Assembly: GCA_002682825.1 (NCBI GenBank)
Contig: NOKP01000010.1
Coordinates: forward strand, 434,001 to 498,000
From: Neonectria sp. B-13
Taxonomy: Eukaryota; Ascomycota; Sordariomycetes; Hypocreales; Nectriaceae
DNA: 64,000 nt
Direction of reading: 5' to 3'
Positions within the stretch are counted from its first letter, which is position 1; each line of letters opens with the position of its first letter. Of this stretch, positions 11,264 through 23,652 are shown piece after piece. A program made the translations under genes and the position numbers. Below the pieces are notes generated by a model, which saw only the letters and a list, made by a program, of their open reading frames with translations, made no database searches and had not been told where the DNA came from.

Positions 11264-14200
11264 ATGACCTCGACGGACAATGCTCGTCGTTGGATTCGAC
11301 GCCGCACTCCCTCCGACCTGATCATCGACACAAACACCGACCCGTCCTCCCTTGCCTCGCCCTTCAGCATCAACAGGGACGCCGCTTTTCTCCCTCCTGC
11401 TCCTCGCACGCCTCCGCCTCCGCACCACAAGCCGCCGCCACTGGCCCTGTCTAAGTCACACCCGGACGCTGATAGTCGGGCGCTTAGTAGTAGATTGCCG
11501 TCGTCGTCCCGCCACACACAAGCTCACGCTCACGCTCACGCTCATCCGCACTCGCACACACATGAATCGTTCCTAGACAACGCGACTCCCGTCGAGGACG
11601 ACATGGCCGACCGCCTGCCTCGCCCTACCCAGCGAGACTCGCACGACCTCTCGCTGTCGCCTCGAAACGTCACCCGCGACTCTCTCGTCACCAACATGCT
11701 CCTGTCGCTCGACCAGTTCTCCATGGGACAGCTGGGCGACAAGTACGGGCCTGGACCGCGATCACATACCTACGACGACGCCGCGCCCCAGTTTGGCGCC
11801 GCCGATCCCCAACGAACCTGGACTGCCACCTCGTCCAACAACGGCGGCGGGGGTCGGGTCAACGGACACCAGTACTCCTACAGCTCCGACCTGGAAGCCG
11901 CAGACGACTCCAGCCGCCTATCGAGCCAGCAATCCCGCGGCCGCCGCAGCAACAGCAGTTCCAACTTCCAGTCGGGCTTCACCCGTCTCAACAGCGTCCG
12001 CGAGTCCGCCCGTCGCACGCAGCCGGCATCAGGATCGGGATCGGCATCAGCATCAGGACCGGGACCGGGACCGTCAAGGGCCATGCACTCACGAGGGGGC
12101 AAGCCGGGAAGCAAGAGCAGCAGCACCACCAGTGCCAGCGTCGACGCGGGCTACGCGCAAGTCCTGGGCAGCCAGCGCTGGGCACGAGGATTCGGACGAT
12201 CTGCTAGCTTCGACTACGGGCCAGCAGCAGCAGCAGCCGCGGCGAACAATAACAACCTCAACACCGAACCGACCCCCTTCCGCGTCGAATTCCCAAACAA
12301 CTTCCTCGACGACGAATACGACGCCGCGCCGAACCCGACCGTCCCCGGCGGCCCTCGCCGTGAGGCCCCCATCCCCGTGATGCAGTCCGTGGCCGCCGCA
12401 CCTCCGCTGCCGCCGGCACCGCTTGAGCTTCCCCCACTGGACCACAAACGCAGCAGCCGATCGCTACGGAGCGTCTCCGCCCGCAGCAAGGGCGGCGGCA
12501 ATCTACGAGAAACCGCCCCTGCCGTCCCTGCATTGGATCTTGACTCAGCACCTGCACCGCACGTTGGCTACGAGAAGGCCAAGAATGCGGCCGTGCACGG
12601 AGGCTCGACACCTGCAACGGCAAATGCAAACGGGAATGGCAATGGCAGTGGCAACACACTGGCTGCACCTGCACCCGTCAAGGAGCAGCGTCCTGGGTTT
12701 TTCAGACGCGTCTTCGGCTCCAGAAACACCTCGCACAGCTCGCACAACTCTCACAACAGCCACTTCGACACCTCCAACGCCGCCTCTCCTCCCCTCTCGA
12801 CCCCGTCCACTGACCATTCCGGAGGTGGCAAGATGCTCGGCAATGCCTCCACGCCGCCCTCGCGCGATACCTCCTCCTCGCACTCCCACCATCCCGTCCT
12901 GCAAAAGAGACCCTCATCCTTCTTCCGCCGCCGCAAGAAGTCCCTTACCGAAGACCCTCCCCCCCTGCCCGCCTTCCCTACTCCGCCGATACCACGCGTC
13001 GCTCCCATCAATCTCCCTGCTGGAGGCGACAGGACCCTTCCTCTACCAGAACCAAGCCCCGTGAGCAGCCTGCGGAAGGTCATGAACCCGTATCTGCGTA
13101 CCGGCCCCGGTGCCCCAGGTACGCCCGCCGGCCAGGGCCCGTCTCCGCTGGCCGACATCTCCAACTTGTCACCCGAGGCTGGCGATTGCGACAATGACGA
13201 AAGGCTCGAGTATAAGCGGGAGTTCTCTCCAGATTACTCCCCTAGCCCCAACGCCAAGATCCGTACTGTCCATGCCGATTCAGACGACATATACCCACGA
13301 GCAGCCGATACCCCCTCACGAGCACCCCTAGAGCGACCGAACAAGGGCGTTACCACCCGGAACAACTCTTTCTTGGACCTTGACGGTGCCAGTGACAACG
13401 ACGACGTCCACGATAGCCCATCAAACAAGAGGCTGATGCCCAAGTCCAAGAGCAAGACGGGTGAATCTACGTCACGGGGCCGGGATTCTCCACACGGTAG
13501 GAATGATCTTACACTCAAGACCAGGAAGTCCTTCAATCGGGTCGAGCAGACGGATTCCGAAGACGACCTCAAGAATCTGGCATTGCCAATTGAAGGCGCG
13601 CGGGCAACGAGCCCTGCCGGTTCCGTTAGCACCGGCACGGATTACAAGTCGGCCCTCAGTGCTCCTCCCAGCGTTAGAGTCGACGGGTCTGCCGACCCTA
13701 GTCCCAAAGTACTGGGCTCATTCGATTCCATCAAGGCGAAGCCTCTTGACGAGCCCGAGTTTGTCATTGGTGAACCGACTGAAGATGATCGGCAGAAGGC
13801 GCAGCAGATCTACGACGGCAACGAAGACTTTATTCAGAAGTTGAAGGCTGCTGCTTGGATGGGTGAGGAAGGCCCAGTCAGGCAACGAACTCTCCAGGCG
13901 TACATGGAGCTCTACGATTTCACCAACAAGAGCATTGTCCATGCACTACGACAGATCTGTGGACGGTTGGTGTTTCGGGCAGAGACACAGCAGGTTGACC
14001 GAATCCTCGTAGCCTTCTCCAAGCGATGGTGCGACTGCAACCCCAACCACGGGTTCAAGGCGACTGGTAAGAGAACATACCCCGTAACATGGCAACGAGA
14101 CTAACCACCTGGATAGATGTCATTCATACTATCTGCTACTCAATCATGCTCCTCAATACCGATTTGCACATGGCGGATATCGAGCAGAAGATGACACGCA

Positions 14201-16092
14201 GTCAGTTTGTCAAGAACACCATGACAACTATTACGCAAGCAGTCATCGAGGCTGTTCCTGATGCCTTCCAACGCTCCAGTGTCCTTCCCGACAAGAACGG
14301 CATGTTGAGCGGCGAGAAGCATAAAACATCTGCGGAACATGACCGGAAGTCGTTCAGAAACTCTTTCCGACCACCTCCCCGAGCTGACTCTGGTACTTTG
14401 CCGTCTGAATTTGAAGATGACTGCGGTCCCCTGATCAAATCCCAATTCATCGGGACCAAGAAGGCTTGGGAGGAGCAGATTGAGGTCGTCTTGAAGGGCA
14501 TCTACACATCGATTCGCGACGAGCGGCTGCCTCTCTTTGGCGCCGAGCCTGAGAGGAACCTCAACATGAGCTCTAGCAGTGGTGGCCTCTCCGTGATGGG
14601 CATGCTCAAGCGAACCCCTAGCGTCCTCAGCAAGGCACCTTCTGAAAGCCAACTTTCCGTGCGTGGTCGTATCTCGGAGAACGGCCGGGCTAATACGGCG
14701 AGGTGGAACTCCAAAAGCCGATCACGAAACGGCATGGGTCGCAATGGCTTCTCCTCCAGTCGTACAAGCTTTGATGACGGGAACTCCCTTTGGAGTCCTG
14801 CCGGCTCGTCAGCCACTTGGAGCCGCCATTCGCTTGGCAGGACTCAAACTTCTGTGTCGCAAGACTCGTTCGGATCGGCACTGCCTCGCGGTGAATATCA
14901 GCAGTCTATTGGCTTTGCTAATGCGCTGAGCCAAGCCATTATTCGAGACGAGGACGCTTACGGAGATGGTGCCCCGTCCATCCTCAGCGCCGACATCTCC
15001 AACACGCAATTTTTGGAGGATGAGTCGCTGGAGCTTTCAGGCCCTCCTTGGGTCAAAGAGGGAATGGTGATCCACAAGCATCATCTCGATGGCGTCGAAA
15101 AGAAGGCCAGGGATAGACACTGGTCTGAGGTGTTTGCCGTCATTCAGAAAGGACAGATGAGCTTGTTCTCGTTCACCCCGAACAAGTCAATGCGACAGAA
15201 GAACCGTAAAAATGCGGGCTCTAACACGCCTGTAGGAGGCGGAAACTGGCAGGATAATGCCACTAATATGGGCACTTTCAGCCTTCGACAGACTCTTGCA
15301 TCGGCTCTCCCACCACCTGGATATTCCCGGGCCAGGCCACATGTTTGGGCCCTGAGCCTGCCCACTGGTGCAGTCCACCTGTTCCAGGTTGGTACGCCCG
15401 AGATTGGCAAGGAGTTCGTCACTACGGTGAATTACTGGAGTGCTCGTCTCAGCACCCATCCGTTGATCGGTGGTATAAGCAACATCGAGTACGGATGGAG
15501 CGAGTCAATCGTCAACAACGCCCTAGTCACCGTTATTAACGAGTCGACTGGTGGCAAGACGTCTCGCCCAGGTAGCAGCGCAGCTCCCGGCCGGAGATCG
15601 AGCGTTACTAGTGCCAGCTTCCGAGGATCGAGTTTCGACCATGTTGCTGGAGCCTTCACAAACAACAGTGGCCGAGGGAAGCTTCCGGGCGATCGTGTTC
15701 ACATTTCGGATTGGACGCCGCCTACTCAAAGCATGCGTCCCAGCAACGCGTCGGAGAGCGAACAGCTTGAAACCCTAGACACGTATGTCAAGGGCATCGA
15801 GGCCGAACTTCAGGTTCACAATCAACTTCGCAGCCCTATGCTTCTTGCCTTCACTCCCAGAGGAACCAACGCCACCAGAGCAATGACCAACTGGGAACGC
15901 AAGAGCGCATATTTGCTTCGCGAGATTGTCAAGTTTACGACGTATGTCGACTGCCTTCAGGCAGCCGAGACCAGGAAGCATGAAATTTACACCGAAAGAG
16001 ACCTGGCGCAGCGCGCTGCCAGAGGTGAGCTCAGTGACGGCGACATGGAACTGAGCGGTGGTGAGGACGGCGATGTTACTCTGAGGCCGTGA
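11264..16092 (+). CDS. Sec7-PH Arf guanine nucleotide exchange factor (Syt1-like)
   Basis: Two exons (11264-14066, 14117-16092) encode 1592 residues. The first 820 are low-complexity and probably disordered, with His-Ala, Gly-Ser, Ser-His-Asn and Pro-rich tracts. A Sec7 domain follows (about 835-1010). It contains RLVFRAETQQVDRI, whose Glu aligns with the glutamic finger, and the second signature CYSIMLLNTDLHMADIEQKM; the only intron falls between these two motifs. A PH domain (about 1245-1375) starts at EGMVIHKHHLDGVEKKARDR, and a helical tail carries QRAARGELSDGDMELSGGED. The family activates Arf GTPases on Golgi or endosomal membranes. The order (long N-terminus, Sec7, PH, helical tail) matches yeast Syt1-type exchangers rather than Gea or Sec7 proteins, which lack a PH domain. 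Confidence 0.92.
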
Positions 16093-16638
16093 TCGAGCCT
16101 AGTATTGTTACCGCCGACGACTTTACAAGGCGCGCAAAGTGGTGTGGGCGCTCATGAATAAGAGCTACATCACGGGTACGGGGATTGGAATCTGTAGGCT
16201 CTGTGCCTTTTCCAACCCCGATGCCCTATCCTTTGTCCATATTATTCGATTCTATCAATGTATAAACAGAGTTTGCTTGTCGGGAAGATGGGATGTTTAA
16301 CGAGAATTCACGGGACGGGAGTGAGGGCGTTGTGAGCAGAGGACTTGGATATCAAACCCAGAACTAGATTTCTTTAATGGTATTGATGATGGCAAGCAAA
16401 ATGAATTTGTATTGCTTGCATAGCTTGGTTCTCCGATTTGCTATGTGTCGTTCTTGTTTAAGTCGTTCCACAGCCTTGCAATTGACTGCGTGTCTGCAAA
16501 TGTCACGGAAATGAAAATCTAGCCCATCGAGAATACGTATCAATCTTTGGATGCTGGTGGGAATATCCACGCATTTCCTTCTATTTCGTGTGCATGCCTG
16601 CTGCTCTCGCCTTTATGTGCATGCATAACCCTTCGCTA
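16093..16638. other. Convergent intergenic spacer
   Basis: These 546 bp lie between the 3' ends of the Sec7 gene (+) and the GPI-protein gene (-). No gene or notable structure was seen. Confidence 0.6.
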
Positions 16639-17424
16639 TTAGTTGAACATGCACCAAGTCCAGAGCACCATCATTGCCAATCCGGATACGCTCATAGAAG
16701 CCACACTCAATGCTCCATTGCTCTCGTCGTCTTCATCGTCGCTATCGTCATCCTTATCATTGTCATCGCCACCACCTTGGCTAATGCTGCCTTCGTTGTC
16801 GGACTTGGTAGCCGTGCTGCCGCTGGCTGATGTCGTGCTCGTTGGTGACTCCTGGGTTGTACTTGATTCCTCCGAGGTTTCGCTCGCGACAGTGGAAGTG
16901 CTTTCTGACTCAGAGGTCGTGGTCTCGGACTCGACGGTTGGCTCTGACGAAGACGCTTCTGCGGTCGTAGCCGGCTTGCCGGTAGTTGTCGAGAGGCTAC
17001 ATACTGATCAGCATCGATTAAATTACTCGTGTGCGCAAGGGAGAACTCACGTTATGAACTCTTTACAGAACGAGTCCGCTACGGACATCTTCAACGGGTC
17101 GTCCTGGCTCGTGTCCACGCAGAACTCCTCCTCGGTGTCATCTTTGTGCGCGAAGCAGTGTGCGCCGTAGTAGCCGAGGATGCTCTCCTGCGTGCGCTGG
17201 CAGTCCGTCTTGACCGTCAGGCAGTTCTCGAGCGCCGCCCACGCATCGCCGTCGGCGTCGCAGAAGCAGTCGTTGAACTGGGCGCTGGCAATGGGGCCCT
17301 TGCAGGCGGCTTCGACCTGCGCGAGGCACTCCTGGCAGGCCGTGTTCCCGAGGCCGCCGAAGACGCGGTTTGCGGCGGCGAGGGAGGCGTACGCTGTGAG
17401 AGCGATGTAGACGGAGGGAATCAT
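16639..17424 (-). CDS. GPI-anchored, cysteine-rich surface protein
   Basis: Two exons on the minus strand (17424-17051, 16996-16639) give 243 residues. A signal peptide MIPSVYIALTAYASLAAANR is followed by a compact domain with ten cysteines (about residues 30-122), including CQECL, DCFCDADGDAW and HCFAHKDD. After the intron comes a Ser/Thr-rich stalk and then an acidic Asp/Glu/Ser tract (NDKDDDSDDEDDES). The C-terminus NGALSVASMSVSGLAMMVLW is hydrophobic and follows small residues, as a GPI-attachment signal should. The protein is predicted to sit on the plasma membrane or cell wall. The cysteine spacing does not fit the eight-cysteine CFEM pattern. No function is recognised. Confidence 0.85.
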
Positions 17425-19316
17425 CTTCTGCGACGGTGGGAGGATGTCGAGTTCTTCTCGGTTGGTTACTAGACTACCTCGTGAATGCGGATGGGCCTGC
17501 GACTTATACAACCAAAAATCCCATTTAGATACCACACCCTGAGCGACAGGCGACGGAGCCAGCTGACATGTTTCCAAGCAGCTGCATCCGTCGCTGGTCT
17601 GAAGCCATCCCCAAACGAGATAAATCAAGCGAATAACGCTCCGTCTCTAACAGGCTAGGAAATGGCCTCAGCTTCCCCCAGTACAAATCTGGGGAGCTTT
17701 CCTGCAGTGCCAAGCAGTGAACGGTGCCGTTCCAGCCTGTGAAGACGCCTGAAGACAGACATACGGATAGAGTGCCCTGTGTCAGCCGCAATGGTGGCGT
17801 CTTTTTAAAGGGGACTTCGGGAGACGAAGCTAGCGCAGCAGGACTTGGCAGGCAGGATCTGAGGCGTTTTTTGGCCTGTCGGGAAGGAAAGGGAATGTTG
17901 ATGGTGGCTGAGTTTCGGGTTGAAGTTGAAGCTTGGGGGGATTGAGTTAGCAGAACGGCGATCCTGTAGGACCATGCACTTACCTGCCCGCAAAGAATTG
18001 AATCTCAGCTGGAAATTAGAGGTTCAATTCTTTCAGAGGGGTAAGGGTTCTTTCAGTGTCTAGTTTAGAAAATGAGAAAAGGAAACAAGACGGAGACTGA
18101 GCTTGAGGGGGCGCTTACCAATGAGTGAGGAGGGCCACTCTCGTCCTCCGAAGAAGTATCGTTGCAGCTGAATTCATAGGTTCAACATGTCGTAAACACG
18201 TAAATAACTTGGAAGGAGAAAGTACCCATTTCTGGCGTTCTGTAGTCCTTTATCGTCAATCTCCGAAGAAGATCTCAGGGTACAAGCAAGTATGCTGGCT
18301 CGTCGGCTTCGACCACCTGCTCATGTCTGTACGAATGCGGCTCTTTCTTAAGATACAAAGAACACGACCTCATTATCGTTTCGGACTCAGTCGGAGTAAT
18401 TGTCTTTGACCTCTGGATTAATTTTGGGGGCTACCCAGAGTCCAATCTTGGCCTGCGTTGGCGTCTGCGGCGACAGGCTCTCGGCGGCGTTGTAAATGAA
18501 TAAGGTCTTTGCGTGGCATCATGGAGGATTCAGGACTAATGCATTAAGAATAATGGTAGGAAGCCGCAATAACGTGAGATCTTTGTAGGCCGTAAACAAT
18601 GCTGTTGTGTTCGGAGAGGGCTAGGGGGACTTGGTTCCGATTTGTGATGGTTGCGCCTCGAGAAGTTCCTGAACATTTTACCGAGCACTGTTAGCACTTG
18701 CTGACTTAGGCTGCGCACCTACTCGCCAATGGACCTTGTCGCCAGAGTCAGACTGAGTTCAAGACAAATTGCTATGACCGTGTCTTGGACTAGGGCCGCC
18801 GGCACATCAACTGAAAAGAGGAAACTTGGGGCGAGAATCGAAGGCTTGTAGGGGTTTTGGCGGAAGTGAAGGGGGAAAAACACGGAATTTTGGGACTTGT
18901 CGAAATCTTGGGGAGTTTGTTGTGTTGACAATGTCGGCGCCAGCTAGAAGTCGGACGCGCTGAACTGAGTCAGGTACCTTACTAAAAGTTACACCACCAC
19001 CATCGCAACCTAGCAATAAGCAACAAGGTGCAATGCAAGGTCATCTCGTGGATTCTCTGAGTGTTTACTACTTATTGGAGCTTGTCTCTTGGTTGGGCCT
19101 GAGCGGAGAATACAACACAAACGAGTGGTCACACAACCTGTATACTTTCCACAGAGTGCTGTTTTGATAATAAAGAAGGACAATTTTATTTGCATGTTCC
19201 TAGGAACACAGCTACGAGAAAGCATAATGGCGTGTAACTCCTGAACAAAGTAGCTGTCACTATCCCCTTCATCCTCCAAGCCAAGACACGACTGACAACT
19301 TGAACCACGGCTTTAT
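17425..19316. other. Intergenic region
   Basis: These 1.9 kb lie between two minus-strand secreted-protein genes. Frames are broken by stops in all six readings beyond about 90 codons. No repeat, tRNA-like fold or domain was seen. The part next to 17425 is the probable promoter of the GPI-protein gene. Confidence 0.5.
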
Positions 19317-20107
19317 TTAACAAGAGTTCAGCATGGTGCTCAGCGCCGACTTCTCGGCACTGGTCACGGTGAGCGCCCAGTAGCTCTTGACGGCGATCCA
19401 GCTCTTCGAGTACTTGCAGTAGAAGCTGGTCAGCGGGGGCTTCCACTGATCCGGCGACGAGCTGCTCTTGGCCGAATTGACTTCGTCGGTGACGGCCCAG
19501 AGCTGAGGGCGTGTGATGTCGTTGGCGAACAGGGTGCGCTTGGCCGTGGTCCAGGAGGCAGCTCCAGACTGGGGAATGTCAGCGACGGCTCGTGTTTGAC
19601 GAGGTGTTCACGTTTCGCTACTTACGACCCAAGCGTTGTACAGAGGGACCATGTGGTCGATGTCGACGTCGCTGGCAGCCGTCCAGCTCGCACCATCGTA
19701 CGGGCTGTACCACGTTCCCGACGTAGCAGCACAAGCGCTGTTGGTCACGACGTTCGTGCCATCTCGCTGGAGGACGTATTCACTTTGTGCGCAGTTAGTA
19801 CAAATGTCATCGGACTTGGAGTATGAAACCCATACCGAGTGTTGCAAGCTCCAGAAACGGTGTTCCAGTGGGGGAACAGGTCTCGGTCGTAGGTACCGGT
19901 GTTTGTTTGAGCAGCGACCGTCAGCGCAGAGAGCTGTGTTCGAGCACTGGCCTCGGTGGGAATTCCCGGCTGTGATTAAACAAGACGTTAGCATTTTGTT
20001 CGATGATCCCGTCAGGGCTGCAGGGTTGCGGTTTTACTTACAGCTTCCGGAGTGGGAGCGGCCAGGGCGCCGGAGATGGCGAGCAGGGCGGCGACAGTGA
20101 ACTTCAT
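19317..20107 (-). CDS. Secreted HNH nuclease (DUF1524 family)
   Basis: Four exons on the minus strand (20107-20042, 19969-19836, 19782-19626, 19568-19317) encode 202 residues. A signal peptide MKFTVAALLAISGALAAP is exactly exon 1. The core reads RDLFPHWNTVSGACNTR, then EYVLQRDGTNVVTNSACAA, then the HNH-type site DVDIDHMVPLYNAW, with His110 as the likely general base and Asn116 as the likely metal or structural ligand. The C-terminal half with PLTSFYCKYSKSWIAVK is typical of extracellular fungal DUF1524 proteins related to bacterial GmrSD-type nucleases. The likely role is degradation of external nucleic acid for nutrition or competition. Conserved cysteines suggest disulphides. The signal sequence and family are confident; the substrate is inferred. 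Confidence 0.92.
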
Positions 20108-23100
20108 CTTGATCGAGTGTCTTGAACTGTAGAGCTGAGGCTGATGGCTTGAGTTAAGATGACGGGATAGAGAGAACTAGTATGTATTTTATAGTCGCGC
20201 AGGAGGCTTCGCTCGTCCCACGGCTCGTGAACGTTATGCCCTTTTGTTCCTGCCTCGGTCTTGCAAGTCGGCCGATCATTCCGTCCGCATTCAACTCGTC
20301 GCTTACACGCCTCTCCTGATGCACTCACCGACCTACCTTATTCGCAAGACGTTCCGTGCAATGCTTTCGTCGATCTCCCGCCCACGAGGCCTCGCGATAG
20401 GCACTTGGTCGTTTGTTATCGCACAGCGGGGCCGGTTTTCCCATGAATACCGGCCCAGTCCCTGCAGAAGCCCATCGCGCTTCCACGGCGCAAGGGGCCG
20501 TATTGGTTTGTACTGCCGATGGAGGGTCGACTTGCCAAGGCCAGGGCTAAAGCAGTTACCAGCGAGGCCAGTCAGCGCGAATGCCCCGGCCACGCAGATG
20601 CAACACCGCCGTCACCTCGGCTGATGGTCAGGCATGCTGTTTGGCTGGGAGCTTTTGCCAAGTGTGGAGAGAGCAAGGGAACCTGCCTAATCCAGCCATT
20701 TGGGCCCTAGAGGTGAGACAAGCCGATGGATGCTAGTGATGCCTGCGTGGGGATCCCGGCTCTTTGTGATTTGGCTATACACTAACAGCTCGCTAAGTGG
20801 TTTGAGGACCGGACTAGAGGGTAGGAAACGGGAAGTCGAAGTATATGTCGAGATACGGCCCAACGTTTGGAGATAATGCACGAGAGTCGACTAGATGCGG
20901 ACGCCTGGGAAGGTGTTGTCGGTCAATGATCCGTAAAAGGCATCTCGTCGTGCCCGTCGATGAGCATCGCGGAGCGCGCCGCATTCCGTCCGTGGCAGGT
21001 TTCCAGGCCTATAGATTGACAGAAGTTAGCAGTAGTAGTAGCACATAGTCCAGGTTTAGGTTTGTCCCATGTAGCTTCTTCTCAACCTTGATTGGAAATC
21101 TCCCTCCGGTCCCAGGTCAACAACACCTCGAATCCCCGCTCAAGACCCCGCTGTGCCTGTTTCGATCTGCATGGCGGCTCGTCCGGAGGTGGCCGGCGGC
21201 CTTCTAGTCGACCGGGTTGGTGGAAGTATACGTTGCCTATCCTGAACAAGTCCAAGGTTGATGCAGTGAGGAAGAGCATTGTAAGGGCGGTGTCGGACGC
21301 CGGCGGCCAACAACGTGTAACCTATTCTTGCTTGGGAAGACCTTTTGTTCACTGCCAACTCTTTGCACGTGCCAAAAGAATACGTTATCACCTTCCGTCC
21401 CTTCTTCTCTATGAGGGCATTCCGATGTAGGAGAGCTGTGTGGCTTGGCGATGCAGCGCAAGATGATCTTCTACCTGAGTCCGTGGAATTAAGCTCCATG
21501 GCGGGATTCGGCGAGGACCTATCTCAAAGTCAGTCAGTAATCCAGGTACAATTAGGCGAGGAGTTTGTATTCATAGGGTCTCAAGCTTCTTAGAGAAGCT
21601 GTACTACACCCGCCATCTTCCTGGCGACAGCAGCGGAAGCCTAAAAGCTCGAATTGGAACCGAGGTCAGAAGTTCTCGCCAAGGTCGGTTATCTTGAGTT
21701 CTCGACGCCAAGGATTTCTCCACGTCCGTTGTCGGCTGTTCGCTCGTCTGTGGGTCTTGTCTTTCATCTTGGCGATCCTGAGGTAGTTGCGAGATGCTTG
21801 TTTCGGAAGCGAGATTGATTTGTGAGTCGACTTTTACCTGTGAGAGCAAGTGTCAGCGCATGATGCAAGAAAAGGGTTCTAAGGGCCTCTAAAGTCTTCA
21901 AGAGTCCAAAGACTACTCCCTCCAGTCTTGGTAGTGATGTGTCCGATCGCTGTCACTACTGCAACTCCTCTCGTTAGCCATTCGCATGATTCAATTGGGA
22001 GACAGATACCATCCAGGATACCACTTAGACCAGATGGACCCGCAGGACCCTTTAAAGAGCATGACGTAGATTGGACTGGTCCGCAGGGGCTGAAAGCGAC
22101 CAGTCATTCTGAAGAACTAGCCCTGGGGACGGCTATCGGTCCAGGTTGGAGAGAAGCGCTTAGCGATAAAGCTGCAGGTATATATGGGATCCCTCGCCAG
22201 CAAAATGGCTCGATCTCATCTGCCTTTGTGTGTTGCGTTGCGGTGAGGTTGCACTGGGAGAGCCTCGAGGGGATCAATCTCCCTATTCTGTAAAGTATTT
22301 CTCGATTAGCGATCAATAGACGGACGTAGGACTTGGCCTACTGAGTCCCCAATGAGTGACCGATTTTTTTGAGCGCTGACCTGATTCCAGTGTCGTGTTG
22401 TGGTGTCGCTCTCTTGGGTGGGAGGAGCAAGTGTTGGTGTTGCTGGAAAGTTTGGCCGCTAAGCTTCACGGCGGGTTTTAGGCCACTGCAGCACTTAAAC
22501 ACCACATTTGGGAAGACCCTCGCGCGCCCAGAAACTTGGGAGCGCTGTCGAGAGCTGGTTTTAAGCTATTGAATGACTGTAACTTGATTTTAAGCCTCTT
22601 TTTGGAACAATGGGATGGAACAGCTTTGGCACTGCTGCTGCGGCGACCATCATTGTGCAGGCCCTCAATGGAAGTTCGGGGAACAGACAACACGTATTAT
22701 CGATCTCCACACCAAAATGACTGCATCAACTGCTCCTCTTTGTAACAGAGTGTTTAATGTTCTACGAGTTTACTAGAATAGATCGGCCTGGTTTTGTGGA
22801 GTTGGAAGGAGTTTCACATTCAGGGGTCACAGAAGGCGAAGGGGGGACGCCACAGATCCCAGTTGAACAAAGACGAGGACCAGATGGACGGAGCCAACTG
22901 CTTCTTCGTTCTCAACTCAGATGCCTTACTCATCTCAGATACCTTAGGTGTCTTTGCTCAACACCCTGGCCGGAATTAGGGCAGCAAACGCCGGATGCCT
23001 CACTCATCTCAGGCGTTTGCTGCGGCGGCAGAGGCTTGAAATCTAGATGCTCATTGGATCGAGGCCCAGCTCTGAGTAACTTCTCAGCAAAACCCGTCAC

Positions 23101-23359
23101 TCTTGACAGGCAACTGGCAACGGGCAGCACGTGATTCTCCTGCCGTTTCTTGTAGGAGCCGCGTGACCTGCTTCGTACGAAAACGAAGAGGGGACGATTA
23201 CGCGTAGGGCAGATAAACACTGGCTGGTGCTAACTGGAGCTGATGCGAGACGGTGCCACTGAAGAGCGTTCCCTGGAGTTGTAACTTTGTGGAAGACCAA
23301 CATCACATGGCATGAAATTCGCAAGCACAGTTATCATACATTGTTATTACATTGCTCAG
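20108..23359. other. Gene-poor region
   Basis: No supported gene lies in these 3.25 kb. Open frames are short, and those on the two strands overlap each other (for example at 20.24-20.62, 21.09-21.50 and 22.76-23.13 kb). None shows a signal peptide or domain. The section nearest 20107 is probably the nuclease promoter. Confidence 0.5.
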
Positions 23360-23640
23360 CTAGACTATTGTGTCCTGCTGGAAATTATTCCCAAGTTCCT
23401 TCGTGGGTCTTCTCTGTCTGCATCTTGCAGTTCTTCGCCTCGTACATTTTACCCAGGTCCGTCTTTGGTCTCTATCTGCAAGTTGCAGGTCTTCGCCTCG
23501 TGCTTGTTCTGTAGGACCTCCAAATTCGCAGTCTAGACGGCTGTGTCCTGCTGGATGCAGTACCCGAGTTCCTCCTTAGGCCCTCTCTGTCTGCGTTTTG
23601 CAAGTTCGTCGCCTCGTACATGTCCCTGTGTGTCCCCTAA
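23360..23640. repeat. Degenerate 173-bp direct repeat
   Basis: The segment starting CTAGAC at 23360, followed by TGTCCTGCTGG at 23371, recurs at 23533 and 23544, a spacing of 173 bp. Both copies continue with CTCTGTCTGC...TTGCA and end in CCTCGTACAT. A third, shorter copy of the inner part (CTATCTGCAAGTTGCAGG and CTTCGCCTCGT) lies between them at about 23470, so the unit may itself be an old duplication of about 85 bp. The array abuts the 3' end of the ankyrin gene. Confidence 0.65.
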
Positions 23641-23652
23641 ACTCGCCGCCGT

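Noticed and set aside
16643..17170. Ser/Val-rich plus-strand frame of 175 codons
   Set aside because: It is antisense to the Ser/Thr stalk of the GPI protein, whose signal peptide, intron and GPI signal are all consistent on minus.
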